The translations under genes and the position numbers were made by a program. Positions 1 through 9,110 of a DNA stretch of 64,000 bases are shown piece after piece (position 1 is the stretch's first letter; every line of letters begins with the position of its first letter). Source of the stretch: Motiliproteus sp036961355 (GTDB lineage Bacteria; Pseudomonadota; Gammaproteobacteria; Pseudomonadales; Balneatricaceae). The DNA lies in assembly GCA_036961355.1 (NCBI GenBank), contig JBALVL010000002.1:1-64000 (forward strand), given 5' to 3'. The notes under the pieces are model-generated. The model saw only the letters and a program-made list of their open reading frames with translations, was not told the origin of the DNA and did no database searches.

Positions 1-2
1 CC

Positions 3-35
3 GCCGATGCCAATGAGGCTTTTGAGGCTGGCTGA
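3..35 (+). CDS. 3' end of an upstream gene (partial)
   Basis: An open frame enters from the left edge and ends at a TGA at 33-35; its last residues read ADANEAFEAG. The stop lies 5 bases before the ATG of the next gene, which is operon-like spacing. Too little is visible to name a function, and the frame could be open by chance. Confidence 0.35.
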   Translation, partial: ADANEAFEAG

Positions 36-40
36 AGATT

Positions 41-1056
41 ATGGGTAATCAGGAAGAAGTTTATCCGACCCCCGATATTGGGGATTGGCTAGAGCTGTAT
101 CTGGGGATCTTATGGTTGCGGATGCCATTGCCGTATGCGTTAGATCACGTCAACTTGTACCTGCTTGAAGACGTTGACGGTTGGTATCTGGTTGATACCG
201 GGCTTAACTACCCCGGTACACATGAGGTCTGGAAGCGTGTTGTGGCCCAGGCGTTGGGTAATAAACCGCTAAAAGGGATCCTGGCGACGCATTATCATCC
301 GGACCATGTCGGTAGTGCTGGCTGGCCAAGCAGTGGCAGCTGCCGTTATGGATGTCAGCTCAAGAATACGACGATGCACAGACGTTACAACGTAGTTATG
401 GTCAGGCGGTTAGTGATGAGCTATTAAGCTATTACCGCCGAGCCGGACATGACGCGTAGACCGTCACTGCGTTGGCGGATAGCTGGCAGATTCTTGCCCA
501 GTTTTATGCACCGTTGCCCGATCAGTACATCGAACTTAAAGAGGGGGAGCGTATATCGATTGGGGGTGATGACTGGCGGATGATTGTGACGAAGGGACAC
601 TCACCGGCACATGTCTGTTTCTATAACGAGCAACGTCAGCTGCTTATCTCCGGTGATCAGGTGCTGCCATTGATTAGTTCCAATGTCAGCGCAATCGCCC
701 ATCGACCAGAAGAGAATCCGCTCAAGGATTGGTTAGAAGGGCTGGGGCGTTTGTCCGACCTTCCTGCGAATACATTGGTGTTGCCGGCGCACAATTATCC
801 CTTCCACGGCTTGCAGCGGCGGGTGCAGGACTTGGTTGATGAGCATCAGGCATTGCTGGATCGAATTTTATCGCTACTGCAGCAGCCAATGACGGTGAGG
901 CAGTTGTCGTTGCTGCTATATCCACGGGCCATTCAAGGGCTGGACTTGAGTTTAGCCAACGGCGAAACGCTGGCACACCTGCGTTATCTGGTTGAGCAAC
1001 AGAGCGTTTGTCAGATGCTTAACGACAAGGGCCAATTGTTGTTTGCAAGAGCGTGA
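41..1056 (+). pseudogene. Metallo-beta-lactamase-fold hydrolase, disrupted by a frameshift and a stop
   Basis: The first part encodes an MBL-fold N-terminus with the metal-binding motif THYHPDHVG near residue 83. The frame breaks at about 318-326, where the unit CTGG occurs twice; a third copy (4 bases) would restore GSAGWLAKQW and the rest of the domain. The restored frame then meets a TAG at 457-459, probably a former CAG, and continues intact from about 460 to the stop at 1054-1056, with the later motifs GHSPAHV, SGDQVLP and LPAHNYPF. The intact family member would be about 340 residues. It is probably a decayed gene of a glyoxalase-II-like hydrolase with a C-terminal helical domain; a TTG at 472 could still start the second half. 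Assembly error is the other explanation, but two independent lesions make decay likelier. Confidence 0.8.
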
Positions 1057-1161
1057 TGGTGCTGTGCTACCTGTAGGGATGAGAAGCGTTACTGTGTTTG
1101 GCGTTTTTTTTGCTCAATAACGTGTAAAAAGGGTCGCTGACATCGGCTCTATATAGGGACG

Positions 1162-1662
1162 TTAAACGCAATAATCGATTGCGATGATTTCGTAATAACG
1201 AGCACCCGTGGGGGTGGTGACTTCGATCTCATCGTCGACTGTTTTCTTGATCAATGCCCGCGCCATTGGTGAGTCGATACTGATATAACTCTTGTTGCTA
1301 TCGATCTCGTCGGGGCCGACGATGCGATAACGATATTGCGCCTCATCTTTGTCAATTAGTGTCACCCAAGCACCGAAGAAAACCTTGCTGGTATCGCTGG
1401 GCGGGCGATCAACCACGGTGAAGTCTTCCAAGCGCTTGCTCAGATAACGTACCCGGCGGTCGATCTCGCGTAGCTGCTTCTTGCCGTAGATATATTCGGC
1501 ATTTTCAGAACGATCGCCCTGTGCCGCGGCTTCGCGTACTGACTCGGTCACTTCCGGCCGCTTCACCTTCCAGAGGAACTTCAGCTCCTTGATCAGCACC
1601 TGCTCGCCTTCGGCGGTAATGTATTTTGACTTAGGAGCGGAGGGCGGACGGTAGCGGGACAT
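1162..1662 (-). CDS. greB: Transcription elongation factor GreB
   Basis: GreB binds the RNA polymerase secondary channel and promotes cleavage of backtracked transcripts. The protein has the N-terminal coiled coil with the GreB-type stretch AAAQGDRSENAEYIYGKK and REIDRRVRYL, including the conserved acidic tip, then the C-terminal FKBP-like domain with KVFFGAWV and YISIDSPMARALIKK. The start chosen is the internal ATG at 1662 (MSRYRPPSAPKSKY), common in this family; an upstream ATG at 1710 would add 16 unlikely residues. Neither start has a clear ribosome binding site. The 3' neighbour on the other strand is the broken MBL gene. Confidence is high because the GreB-specific motifs separate it from GreA. 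Confidence 0.95.
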   Translation of the reverse strand: MSRYRPPSAPKSKYITAEGEQVLIKELKFLWKVKRPEVTESVREAAAQGDRSENAEYIYGKKQLREIDRRVRYLSKRLEDFTVVDRPPSDTSKVFFGAWVTLIDKDEAQYRYRIVGPDEIDSNKSYISIDSPMARALIKKTVDDEIEVTTPTGARYYEIIAIDYCV

Positions 1663-1859
1663 GGAATCGGTAGGCCTGTGGCTGATTGTGGAAACGTAGT
1701 AACGCATCATAACCCGCCCGGCGGAACCTAAAAAGACTCGCTGATGTCTTAAAGAAAGTGGTTATCCGGCCGATTAATAGGGGATCGACACTTAAATTAT
1801 CGAGCAATATGCTCGGACTTTACGTCACCTAACCCGATATCAGCATAATCTGGAACGCG

Positions 1860-2297
1860 ATGAGACCTGAAGAGATCATCAATGCACGGATAGAATCGCT
1901 CCACACTGGAGTGAATTCGGCCGTCCAGCGTCCGGACGGTGCTCAGTTTGCGCTGATGCTCAGCATGATCTCGGCGTCGCAGGAGTGGGCGCAGCAGCTG
2001 GCGGCCAAAGCCGATGACGGTGTTGAGGATAGCGCTGCCTGGGATCGTAACGATCTGTATACGCCGGAGATGGTTGGTCAGATGGCTGGTGCGTTGCAGG
2101 ATGGCCGGATCGGTGACCTACAGATGTGGGTTAGCTGGCTGGAAACGGTACCGCCGGGGTTAATCAGGAGACGTCTGACGGATGCTTCAGCGAACCCGCA
2201 AAACGAGTCGGTGCCGTTGAGTCAGGCTGCGGTGCTGGCTAAGCGTTACCACATGGTTGATGAGGTCAAACAGTCGCGGGTTAAGATCGCGGCTTAA
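1860..2297 (+). CDS. Conserved-looking cytoplasmic protein of unknown function
   Basis: A 145-residue soluble protein with no signal peptide or membrane segment. The stretch GVNSAVQRPDGAQFALMLSM near residues 17-36 faintly recalls the small VC2046/SO_2500 family of gammaproteobacterial proteins, but this is recalled pattern only and not a firm match. It is divergent from greB, with about 150 bases between them that must carry both promoters, including a small palindrome (CGAGC-N5-GCTCG) at about 1802. Codon use matches the core genes around it. No function is proposed. Confidence 0.7.
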   Translation: MRPEEIINARIESLHTGVNSAVQRPDGAQFALMLSMISASQEWAQQLAAKADDGVEDSAAWDRNDLYTPEMVGQMAGALQDGRIGDLQMWVSWLETVPPGLIRRRLTDASANPQNESVPLSQAAVLAKRYHMVDEVKQSRVKIAA

Positions 2298-2352
2298 AGA
2301 CTCGCTAAACTCCTAGCCCTCTATTCTTGACCTTTCCTATCGATCGCCTGCT

Positions 2353-2742
2353 TTAGCCGTTCCACTGAATTTTCTGCTCACCGCTGCCGGTTACTGACCA
2401 CCACTCGTCGGGTTCGTCGCCCTCTTTCCAGCCCGATGCGATACAGCGGATCTCGGTGTCGAGCTGAGGCTGTGCTTGGCGGGCGCAGTCCAGATCGCGA
2501 GCCCAAGGGGTGTCGGTGGAATCAAACCATATGCTGGTATAGCCCGGAGCGGCTTTCTCGATCACGGTGATCGGGATTGCATTGCTATCGTATGTCGCGC
2601 TAAACCGATAGCTGTTGCCCTTTTTGCCGTTGGCTTCAAGCTGTTCGAATACCGATTCGAGCCAATCTTCGACCTGCTTCAGCGAACACTTGTTAACGTA
2701 GATTTCAATGTCGGGGTGGCGATCGTTTTGGGTCTGACTCAT
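2353..2742 (-). CDS. Hypothetical protein, 129 aa
   Basis: A soluble acidic protein rich in Trp and Asp, with no signal peptide, no membrane segment and no motif I recognise. It is the last gene of a run on the minus strand (rlmA, small membrane protein, this gene) and its start overlaps the end of the preceding gene by 38 bases, so it is probably translated from the same mRNA. Its function is unknown. Confidence 0.7.
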   Translation of the reverse strand: MSQTQNDRHPDIEIYVNKCSLKQVEDWLESVFEQLEANGKKGNSYRFSATYDSNAIPITVIEKAAPGYTSIWFDSTDTPWARDLDCARQAQPQLDTEIRCIASGWKEGDEPDEWWSVTGSGEQKIQWNG

Positions 2743-3040
2743 CGTTAATAAACCTGAAAATTCGCAGAAGGCTGAGGCTGATATAACCGCAGGCGGTCAG
2801 TATAGCGCCGATCGATAGGCATGCTAGCCCGACCAGTGCGGTAAGTTCTTGTGCCAGTGAGCTGGGAAGCTGCTTCTCAGCATAAAACACCAACCCCAAA
2901 CCGAGAAAGAACAACACCGCACCACTGATAACCCAGTTGAGGTTGCGACGCGGATCATCCGTTTGGCGTAGTAAAAAGGCTTTAATGCGGTTGCCCAACG
3001 ACGGCCGGTCATCGGGCGCGTTGGGGTCTTGGCTGGTCAC
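2705..3040 (-). CDS. Small inner-membrane protein with two transmembrane segments
   Basis: About 111 residues from a GTG start at 3040-3038 that overlaps the TGA of rlmA as GTGA, which indicates translational coupling. A longer reading from 3139 would run inside rlmA and is not credible. After a charged N-terminus (DPRRNLN) come two hydrophobic segments, about residues 37-55 (VISGAVLFFLGLGLVFYAE) and 65-88 (LTALVGLACLSIGAILTACG), then a positively charged tail. Function is unknown; the overlap with rlmA is the main sign that it is a real gene. Confidence 0.7.
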   Translation of the reverse strand: MTSQDPNAPDDRPSLGNRIKAFLLRQTDDPRRNLNWVISGAVLFFLGLGLVFYAEKQLPSSLAQELTALVGLACLSIGAILTACGYISLSLLRIFRFINDESDPKRSPPRH

Positions 3041-3894
3041 GAGCCGTTGGTCCGAAGCAGGTGTAGCTTGACGTCGAGATCTAACTCTAGCTGCTGCAGT
3101 TGTTGTAGTCGCTGGCGAGCATCGCCATCGGCGCGCCACTGGTGCGGGGTCATTCCCAGGAGCTGCATAATCGACTCACTATCATTTAGCATGAAGCGGT
3201 ACTGCACCGATTGTTGTTCGATCAGTTCAAATTCGGGAGCTAATTCAGCCAGGGGGTCGTGACTCTCCTGCCGGACTTGGCTGTAGATCTGTTGCCGTAG
3301 CTGTAGCAGGTGTTCGCTGCCGGTTGTCGCCAGTAGTAACAGCCCGCTGGGTTTGAGCGTTTGGGTAAACATGGTTTTGCTGACCGGCGCAAATAAGCTG
3401 AGCAGGGCGTCCTGGCTGTGTGGTGCAACGGGAAGTTGGCGGCTAGAGGCAACCAGCCAGTTGATCGTCCGGCTGCGACGGCAAGCCGCTTTGACCGCGT
3501 GCTTGGAGATGTCGACGCCGATCAATTCGGATGCCCAGGCGTTGTCGCTCAGGCTTTGCTCCAAGCGGGCGCTGTAGTAGCCCTCACCACAGCCGCAATC
3601 GAGGATCTGCAGCGAGGGTTGTTCTAAATGTTTTAATAACAGCGCGTTGATCGAATCGGATAGCGGCTGGTAATGGCCTTTATCGAGGAACTGTTGCCGT
3701 CCGTTGACCATCGCAGCATCATCACCGGGATCTCGCGAACGTTTCTGCTGTACCGGCAACAGATGGTAGTAGCCTTGCCTGGCGCGGTCGAAGCTGTGAC
3801 CGTTGTCACAGCTCAGGCTTTTTCCGCACGGCGTTTGTAGCGATAGTGAGTGCTGACAAAGCGGGCAGCAAAGGCTGCCGGATACCGTGGTCAT
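3037..3894 (-). CDS. rlmA: 23S rRNA (guanine-745-N1)-methyltransferase RlmA
   Basis: RlmA methylates N1 of G745 in helix 35 of 23S rRNA using S-adenosylmethionine. The 285-residue protein begins with the family's zinc site (CPLCQ at about residues 10-14, then CDNGHSFD), followed by GYYHLLPVQQKRSRDPGD and the Rossmann methyltransferase core with ILDCGCGEGYYS as the SAM-binding motif I. It has the usual length of the family. It starts 2 bases after the dapE stop and ends overlapping the small membrane gene, so dapE-rlmA-membrane protein probably form one operon. Confidence 0.93.
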   Translation of the reverse strand: MTTVSGSLCCPLCQHSLSLQTPCGKSLSCDNGHSFDRARQGYYHLLPVQQKRSRDPGDDAAMVNGRQQFLDKGHYQPLSDSINALLLKHLEQPSLQILDCGCGEGYYSARLEQSLSDNAWASELIGVDISKHAVKAACRRSRTINWLVASSRQLPVAPHSQDALLSLFAPVSKTMFTQTLKPSGLLLLATTGSEHLLQLRQQIYSQVRQESHDPLAELAPEFELIEQQSVQYRFMLNDSESIMQLLGMTPHQWRADGDARQRLQQLQQLELDLDVKLHLLRTNGS

Positions 3895-3895
3895 A

Positions 3896-5041
3896 CTAGC
3901 TGTTACCGGCCAGCAAGCGTGCCAGAATGTTCTCGTACAGTGCAGACAGGGTGTTCAGATCCTCGGCGCGAACGTGTTCGTTGATCTGATGGATGGTGGC
4001 GTTGCAGGGGCCGAGCTCAACCACTTGCGCCCCGGTGGGGGCGATGAAACGACCGTCGGAGGTGCCGCCGGACGTCGATAGTTCGGTATCGTGACCGGTG
4101 ATTGCTTTGATGCTGTCACTGCAGGCCTTAACCAGCGGCCCCTGCTCGGTGATAAAGGGGTTGCCGGATAGTATCCAGTCTAGGGCGTAATCGAGTTGGT
4201 GCAGGTCGAGAATCGCGTGCACCCGCTGTTTAATCTGCTCGGCGGTTAGCTCGGTGGAAAAACGCAGGTTGAATTTAATCTCCAGCTCCCCTGGCACCAC
4301 ATTGGTGGCTCCGGTACCACCATTGATATTGGAGATTTGAAAACTGGTAGGTGGGAAGTAGTCGTTTCCCTGATCCCAGACTTCACCGGTTAGCTCGGCC
4401 AGCGCCGGTGCAGCCAGATGAATCGGATTACGGACCAGATGCGGGTAGGCGACATGCCCCTGCTTGCCGTGAACGGTTAGCGTGCCGCTGATTGATCCAC
4501 GACGACCGTTTTTGATGATGTCACCGACGTGATTGGTACTGCTGGGCTCTCCCACGATACACCAGTCGATCTTTTCGTTGCGGGCCTCAAGGAGGTCGAT
4601 GACCCGGGTGGTACCGTTGATAAAATCGCCTTCTTCATCAGAGGTGATCAGTAATGCGATTGAGCCGGCGTGGTCGGGGTGGTTATCGATGAAACGCTCA
4701 AGGGCCGTGATGAAAGCGGCGATGCTGCCTTTCATATCGGCGGCCCCGCGGCCGTATAGGTTGCCTTCATGGATCTGTGGTTCAAACGGTGGATAGGTCC
4801 AACGTTCAGCCGGGCCCGAGGGGACGACATCGGTGTGGCCTGCAAAGCAGAACACCGGACCGCCAGTGCCGCGACGGGCCCAAAGGTTGCTGACATCCTC
4901 GAAAGGTAGCTGCTCGATGTTAAAGCCAAGCTGCTGTAATCGCCCGATCAGCAGCGCTTGGCAACCGGCATCTTCAGGGGTGACCGAGGGGCGAGCGATA
5001 AGATCCATCGCTAAAGAGACAGTGGGTGATACAGAGGACAT
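3896..5041 (-). CDS. dapE: Succinyl-diaminopimelate desuccinylase DapE
   Basis: DapE hydrolyses N-succinyl-LL-diaminopimelate to LL-diaminopimelate and succinate in lysine and peptidoglycan precursor synthesis, with two zinc ions. The M20 peptidase signature is complete: FAGHTDVVP (first zinc His and the catalytic Asp) near residues 66-74, GRGAADMKGS with the bridging Asp near 97, and TSDEEGD with the general-base Glu pair near 133. The dimerisation domain follows at about 180-290, and STSGGTSDGRF lies near the C-terminus. Its 381 residues match the family. Upstream lies a small gene on the same strand. Confidence 0.96.
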   Translation of the reverse strand: MSSVSPTVSLAMDLIARPSVTPEDAGCQALLIGRLQQLGFNIEQLPFEDVSNLWARRGTGGPVFCFAGHTDVVPSGPAERWTYPPFEPQIHEGNLYGRGAADMKGSIAAFITALERFIDNHPDHAGSIALLITSDEEGDFINGTTRVIDLLEARNEKIDWCIVGEPSSTNHVGDIIKNGRRGSISGTLTVHGKQGHVAYPHLVRNPIHLAAPALAELTGEVWDQGNDYFPPTSFQISNINGGTGATNVVPGELEIKFNLRFSTELTAEQIKQRVHAILDLHQLDYALDWILSGNPFITEQGPLVKACSDSIKAITGHDTELSTSGGTSDGRFIAPTGAQVVELGPCNATIHQINEHVRAEDLNTLSALYENILARLLAGNS

Positions 5042-5166
5042 CGTGGCACGCTACCTTAAATAGGGGGGATGTTATTTCAGGTAGTCGATTATAACGGTAT
5101 TTGGTGCCCTATGACTGTCGATTGTTCGATTGTTCGATGGTCGGCGGTTATAGCGGTTTATGGAAG

Positions 5167-5361
5167 TTACTGCGAGTTACGCAACGCTCTTAATAGTTGG
5201 TTGATCTCTCTGAGACTGCGAGCGTTGGCCAGTTGCTCGGTCAGTTCGGCAATCTCGCTGTCTGATTTGCTGCTCAAGGGTAAGGTTGAGAGCAATCGAT
5301 AGGTATCGCGTAACAAGAAAGGGTGAACGCAAGGCTGGTCGGCATGCTTCTTAGGTGTCAC
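5167..5361 (-). CDS. Small hypothetical protein, 64 aa
   Basis: A short charged protein with a likely helical C-terminal half (LTEQLANARSLREINQLLRAL). The GTG start at 5361 is supported by an AGGAG six bases upstream, the main reason to accept it. It lies 125 bases before dapE on the same strand. No known family is recognised. Confidence 0.5.
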   Translation of the reverse strand: MTPKKHADQPCVHPFLLRDTYRLLSTLPLSSKSDSEIAELTEQLANARSLREINQLLRALRNSQ

Positions 5362-5663
5362 TGCAGGCTCCTGATCTGTTGCTTGGTTTTGGATCGGGTG
5401 CGGTGATCCATAACAGGCAGCGAGTCTAGAACAGTGTGACGAAATATCTGTTGTGGCAAATCAATCTTTGGCGGGTTGTATCGATTAGCTAGCAAAATAT
5501 TGATGCAGATCGTTTTTTCGGTGTTGACGGATAAACTATGGGAAGGAGTGGTATTGGGCCGCTAGTACTGATCGAGCAACGAATGTACGGTTCCGCGTTT
5601 GGCGTTGTTTGAGAGACACGCCGGCGGCCGTTTAGTGGGCCGCCGGTGCTGGCCGCTGGTGGA
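5362..5663. other. Intergenic region with one GC-rich stem-loop
   Basis: No gene is seen. A strong inverted repeat (CCGGCGGCC at 5621-5629, GGCCGCCGG at 5638-5646, 8-base loop) lies about 15-45 bases after the yhbY stop on the minus strand. It has no U-tract, so it may be a 3' mRNA-protecting stem rather than a classical terminator. Confidence 0.5.
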
Positions 5664-5963
5664 TTAGACCAAGTTGCTAAGCTTCGGATCGGGTTCCTCG
5701 GCAGGGCGGTAGATTAGTGCGATGTTGCCGATCTGTTGAACCAGTTGCGCCTGTACTTGCTCGCACAGTTGGGCGATCAGGGTCTTTTTGATTTCACGAT
5801 CACCTACGTTGAATTTTACTTTGATCAGTTCATGATCTTCGAGGGCGCGGTCAACCTCGAGTTGAACCCCTTCGGAGAGGCCATTACCTGCTACGGTGAC
5901 AATCGGACTCAGGCGGTGGCCTAAGCTGCGGAACTGTTTTTTTTGCGTGGCGGTTAAGCTCAT
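5664..5963 (-). CDS. yhbY: Ribosome assembly RNA-binding protein YhbY
   Basis: A 99-residue CRM-domain protein that associates with pre-50S particles. Family features seen are SLGHRLSPIVTVAGNGLSEG with the GNxG loop, DHELIKVKF in the central strand, and IGNIALIYRP near the C-terminus. It is divergent from rlmE, the arrangement found in E. coli and Pseudomonas, which supports the call. The roughly 290 bases to rlmE must carry both promoters. Confidence 0.93.
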   Translation of the reverse strand: MSLTATQKKQFRSLGHRLSPIVTVAGNGLSEGVQLEVDRALEDHELIKVKFNVGDREIKKTLIAQLCEQVQAQLVQQIGNIALIYRPAEEPDPKLSNLV

Positions 5964-6254
5964 AATAGTATGGTCGACCTCTCGTTGGACTTGCTGTCTG
6001 CGGACGGCCGAATTGGACGCGTTGCGGGTAGCGAAATACGATAGAAGAAAAGCCGTTTATTTTACCCTATGCTTCGATCGGACTTAACACTGATCTGCCA
6101 TTGAACGGTTGTTTTAGCCGAATATTCTGATCTTTCTCGATAAAAAGTGGATATATGTTGGCGAGCGGGCTCCAACTGGGTCGCGTGAGCTGCCGGAAAT
6201 GGCGATGGCTGAATGAGAGATGCCTTTTGAACACACAGCGGAGCGAAAAAAAGC

Positions 6255-6875
6255 GTGGCACGATCGAAGACTAGCGGCCAATGGCTGAAGGAACATTTTG
6301 ATGACCCCTATGTCCAACGTGCCAAGGATGAAGGCTATCGTTCGCGTGCCAGTTATAAACTGATAGAGCTGGATAAGAAGGATAAGTTGTTGCGACCTGG
6401 GATGACGGTTGTTGATCTGGGTGCCGCGCCAGGGGGGTGGTCGCAGGTCGCTGCGGATAAAGTCGGAGATAGCGGTTTGGTGATCGCATCAGATATTCTT
6501 CCGATGGATTTCATGGCCGGTGTAACCTTTGTGCGGGGGGATTTCACCGAAGAATCCGTTTACGATCAGATTATGCAAGCGATAGATGGTCGTCCGGTAG
6601 ACCTTGTAATTTCGGATATGGCCCCCAACATGAGCGGTATGAACGCAGTAGATCAGCCAAGATCGATCTACTTGGTCGAGTTGGCGCTTGATCTTGCTCG
6701 TCAGGTGATGAAGCCTGATGGTGTATTTCTGGCTAAGGTGTTTCAGGGTGAAGGTTTTGATGCGCTGTTGGCGGAGATGCGTAGCAGTTTTACTAAAGTA
6801 CAGTCGCGTAAACCGGATTCTTCTCGTGCCCGGTCACGTGAAATTTATCAACTTTGCCGTGGTTTTAAAGGGTAG
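6255..6875 (+). CDS. rlmE: 23S rRNA (uridine-2552-2'-O)-methyltransferase RlmE (FtsJ/RrmJ)
   Basis: RlmE 2'-O-methylates U2552 in the A loop of the 50S subunit late in assembly. The K-D-K-E catalytic tetrad is visible: Lys in SRASYKLIELD, Asp in VISDMAPNMSG, Lys in FLAKVFQGEG and Glu in SRARSREIYQL. The SAM motif VVDLGAAPGGWSQ is intact. The start is GTG at 6255 (MARSKTSGQWLKEHF). At 206 residues it has the family length. It precedes ftsH by about 155 bases, as in other gammaproteobacteria. Confidence 0.96.
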   Translation: MARSKTSGQWLKEHFDDPYVQRAKDEGYRSRASYKLIELDKKDKLLRPGMTVVDLGAAPGGWSQVAADKVGDSGLVIASDILPMDFMAGVTFVRGDFTEESVYDQIMQAIDGRPVDLVISDMAPNMSGMNAVDQPRSIYLVELALDLARQVMKPDGVFLAKVFQGEGFDALLAEMRSSFTKVQSRKPDSSRARSREIYQLCRGFKG

Positions 6876-7031
6876 TATTGGCGTAGTTGCTGTTGTTGAA
6901 AATGCGGGTTAGGGTTGGATTTATCGTCGTGGCGACAGCTGCTACGACTATACTTATACGATTACTGCGGACATCTGTGATGCAGCGATCATCGATATAG
7001 CTTTATAGAAGTAGCTTTAAAGGAGCTTCGT

Positions 7032-9017
7032 TTGAACGATATGGCAAAAAATCTGGTGTTGTGGCTGATTATCGCGGCGGTACTGCTAACGGTTTTCAAT
7101 AATTTCAATACTGAGCCCGAGGCTAACAAGCTTAGCTACTCGCAGTTTATCGAGCAGGTCCGTACCGACCAAGTTAGCCGGGTTGTGGTCGAAGGCTATG
7201 AGATCCGGGGTGACCTCAAGAGCGGAGGCAGTTTTGTAACCGTTCGTCCGGCGCTGCAGGACCCCAAGCTGGTCGATGACCTGTACAACCACGATGTGGT
7301 GATTGAGGGTAAACAACCCGAAAAGCAGAGTATCTGGACTCAGTTACTGGTTGCCAGCTTCCCGATTTTGGTGATTATCGCGGTGTTTATGTTCTTCATG
7401 CGGCAGATGCAAGGCGGCGCCGGTGGTAAGGGCGGGCCGATGTCGTTCGGTAAAAGCAAAGCCAAGTTGCTCAGTGAAGACCAGATCAAGACTACTTTTG
7501 CCGATGTGGCGGGTGTCGAAGAGGCCAAGGAGGAGGTGCAAGAGCTGGTCGACTTCCTCAAAGATCCGGGTAAATTCCATAAACTGGGCGGCCATATTCC
7601 AACCGGTGTATTGATGTCGGGCTCGCCCGGTACCGGTAAAACGCTGTTGGCCAAGGCGATCGCTGGTGAGGCCAAAGTGCCTTTCTTTAGTATCTCCGGT
7701 TCTGATTTCGTCGAGATGTTTGTTGGTGTTGGTGCTTCGCGTGTTCGCGATATGTTCGAGCAGGCCAAAAAACAATCGCCTTGTATTATTTTCATCGATG
7801 AGATTGATGCGGTCGGTCGTCATCGTGGTGCTGGCATGGGTGGCGGTAACGACGAACGCGAGCAGACGTTGAACCAATTGCTAGTTGAGATGGACGGTTT
7901 TGAAGGCAACGACAGCGTCATTGTTATTGCCGCGACCAACCGTCCCGATGTGCTCGATAAGGCGCTGTTGCGTCCTGGGCGGTTCGACCGTCAGGTTGTC
8001 GTCGGCTTGCCCGACATCCGCGGTCGTGAGCAGATTCTTAAAGTTCATATGCGCAAAGTGCCGATGGCTGATGATGTTAAGCCCGACCTGATCGCACGAG
8101 GAACCCCCGGGTTTTCCGGTGCTGATCTGGCTAACCTGGTCAACGAAGCTGCTCTGTTCGCGGCGCGCGGAGGCCGGCGTACCGTTGGTATGGAACAGTT
8201 TGAAAGTGCCAAAGATAAAGTGCTGATGGGTGCTGAGCGCCGTTCGATGGTGATGTCGCACGCAGAGCGTTTGAACACGGCTTACCATGAGTCGGGCCAC
8301 GTCATTGTGGGTCGTCTGGTTCCCGAGCATGATCCGGTCTATAAAGTGTCGGTTATTCCACGCGGGCGGGCGTTGGGTGTGACTATGTTCCTGCCCGAAG
8401 AGGATCGCTACAGCCTTTCAAAACAATCGATTCTGAGTCAGATCTGCAGTCTGTACGGTGGCCGTATCGCCGAAGAGATGACGTTGGGGGCTAATGGTGT
8501 AACCACCGGGGCGTCGAATGATATTCAACGGGCTACCCAGTTAGCGCGCAATATGGCGACAAAGTGGGGTTTGTCCGAAAAACTAGGCCCGCTGTTGTAC
8601 GATGATGAGGACGCCGATCCGTTCGGTCGTGGTCCGGGTCAAGGTGCTAAGGGAGTTTCCGGCGAGACCGCTAAACTGATCGACGAAGAGGTGCGAACCA
8701 CGATCAACAACTGTTACGCCCAAGCGCAGCAGTTGCTGGAAGATAATCGTGACATTCTTGAATCGATGACCGAAGCATTGATGAAATACGAGACGCTCGA
8801 TAGCGATCAAATTGGTCAGTTGATGGCGCGTGAGCCGGTCAGCGAACCCGAGGGTTGGGACGAGGACGGTGGCTCATCCAATAGCGGTGCGGTGGAGGAT
8901 GCGGCTGAGTCAGGAGAAGATGCAGAGGAAGGATCAGGGAACGATGCGGATGATGCTGCGCCGGATCTGGATGCAGAGGCTGCTGATCTGGATACCCCGG
9001 ACGAGCCTGTTCGCTAA
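7032..9017 (+). CDS. ftsH: ATP-dependent zinc metalloprotease FtsH
   Basis: FtsH is the inner-membrane AAA+ protease that degrades misfolded membrane proteins and regulators such as LpxC. Two membrane segments (about residues 5-25 and 104-124) flank a periplasmic domain. The AAA module has Walker A GSPGTGKT at 197-204, Walker B IIFIDEIDAVG and the pore/SRH region, followed by the zinc site HESGH at 419-423. The TTG at 7032 is preferred: an AAAGGAGC ribosome site sits about 6 bases upstream, and MNDMAKNLVLWL aligns with E. coli MSDMAKNLILWL. The last 50 residues form a highly acidic tail longer than in E. coli. A terminator follows, so ftsH can be expressed apart from folP. Confidence 0.97.
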   Translation: MNDMAKNLVLWLIIAAVLLTVFNNFNTEPEANKLSYSQFIEQVRTDQVSRVVVEGYEIRGDLKSGGSFVTVRPALQDPKLVDDLYNHDVVIEGKQPEKQSIWTQLLVASFPILVIIAVFMFFMRQMQGGAGGKGGPMSFGKSKAKLLSEDQIKTTFADVAGVEEAKEEVQELVDFLKDPGKFHKLGGHIPTGVLMSGSPGTGKTLLAKAIAGEAKVPFFSISGSDFVEMFVGVGASRVRDMFEQAKKQSPCIIFIDEIDAVGRHRGAGMGGGNDEREQTLNQLLVEMDGFEGNDSVIVIAATNRPDVLDKALLRPGRFDRQVVVGLPDIRGREQILKVHMRKVPMADDVKPDLIARGTPGFSGADLANLVNEAALFAARGGRRTVGMEQFESAKDKVLMGAERRSMVMSHAERLNTAYHESGHVIVGRLVPEHDPVYKVSVIPRGRALGVTMFLPEEDRYSLSKQSILSQICSLYGGRIAEEMTLGANGVTTGASNDIQRATQLARNMATKWGLSEKLGPLLYDDEDADPFGRGPGQGAKGVSGETAKLIDEEVRTTINNCYAQAQQLLEDNRDILESMTEALMKYETLDSDQIGQLMAREPVSEPEGWDEDGGSSNSGAVEDAAESGEDAEEGSGNDADDAAPDLDAEAADLDTPDEPVR

Positions 9018-9037
9018 TTACTAGCGAGAAGTTTATA

Positions 9038-9067
9038 AAAGGTCGGCCTGGAGGTCGGCCTTTTTTA
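9038..9067 (+). terminator. Intrinsic terminator after ftsH
   Basis: An 11-bp stem (AAAGGTCGGCC with GGTCGGCCTTT, two G-U pairs) closes a TGGA loop and is followed by a run of T at 9058-9066. It separates ftsH from folP. Confidence 0.85.
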
Positions 9068-9110
9068 TTCGTAATCACATGATGCTTTGAGTCGATAGTG
9101 CGGGGCTTGT

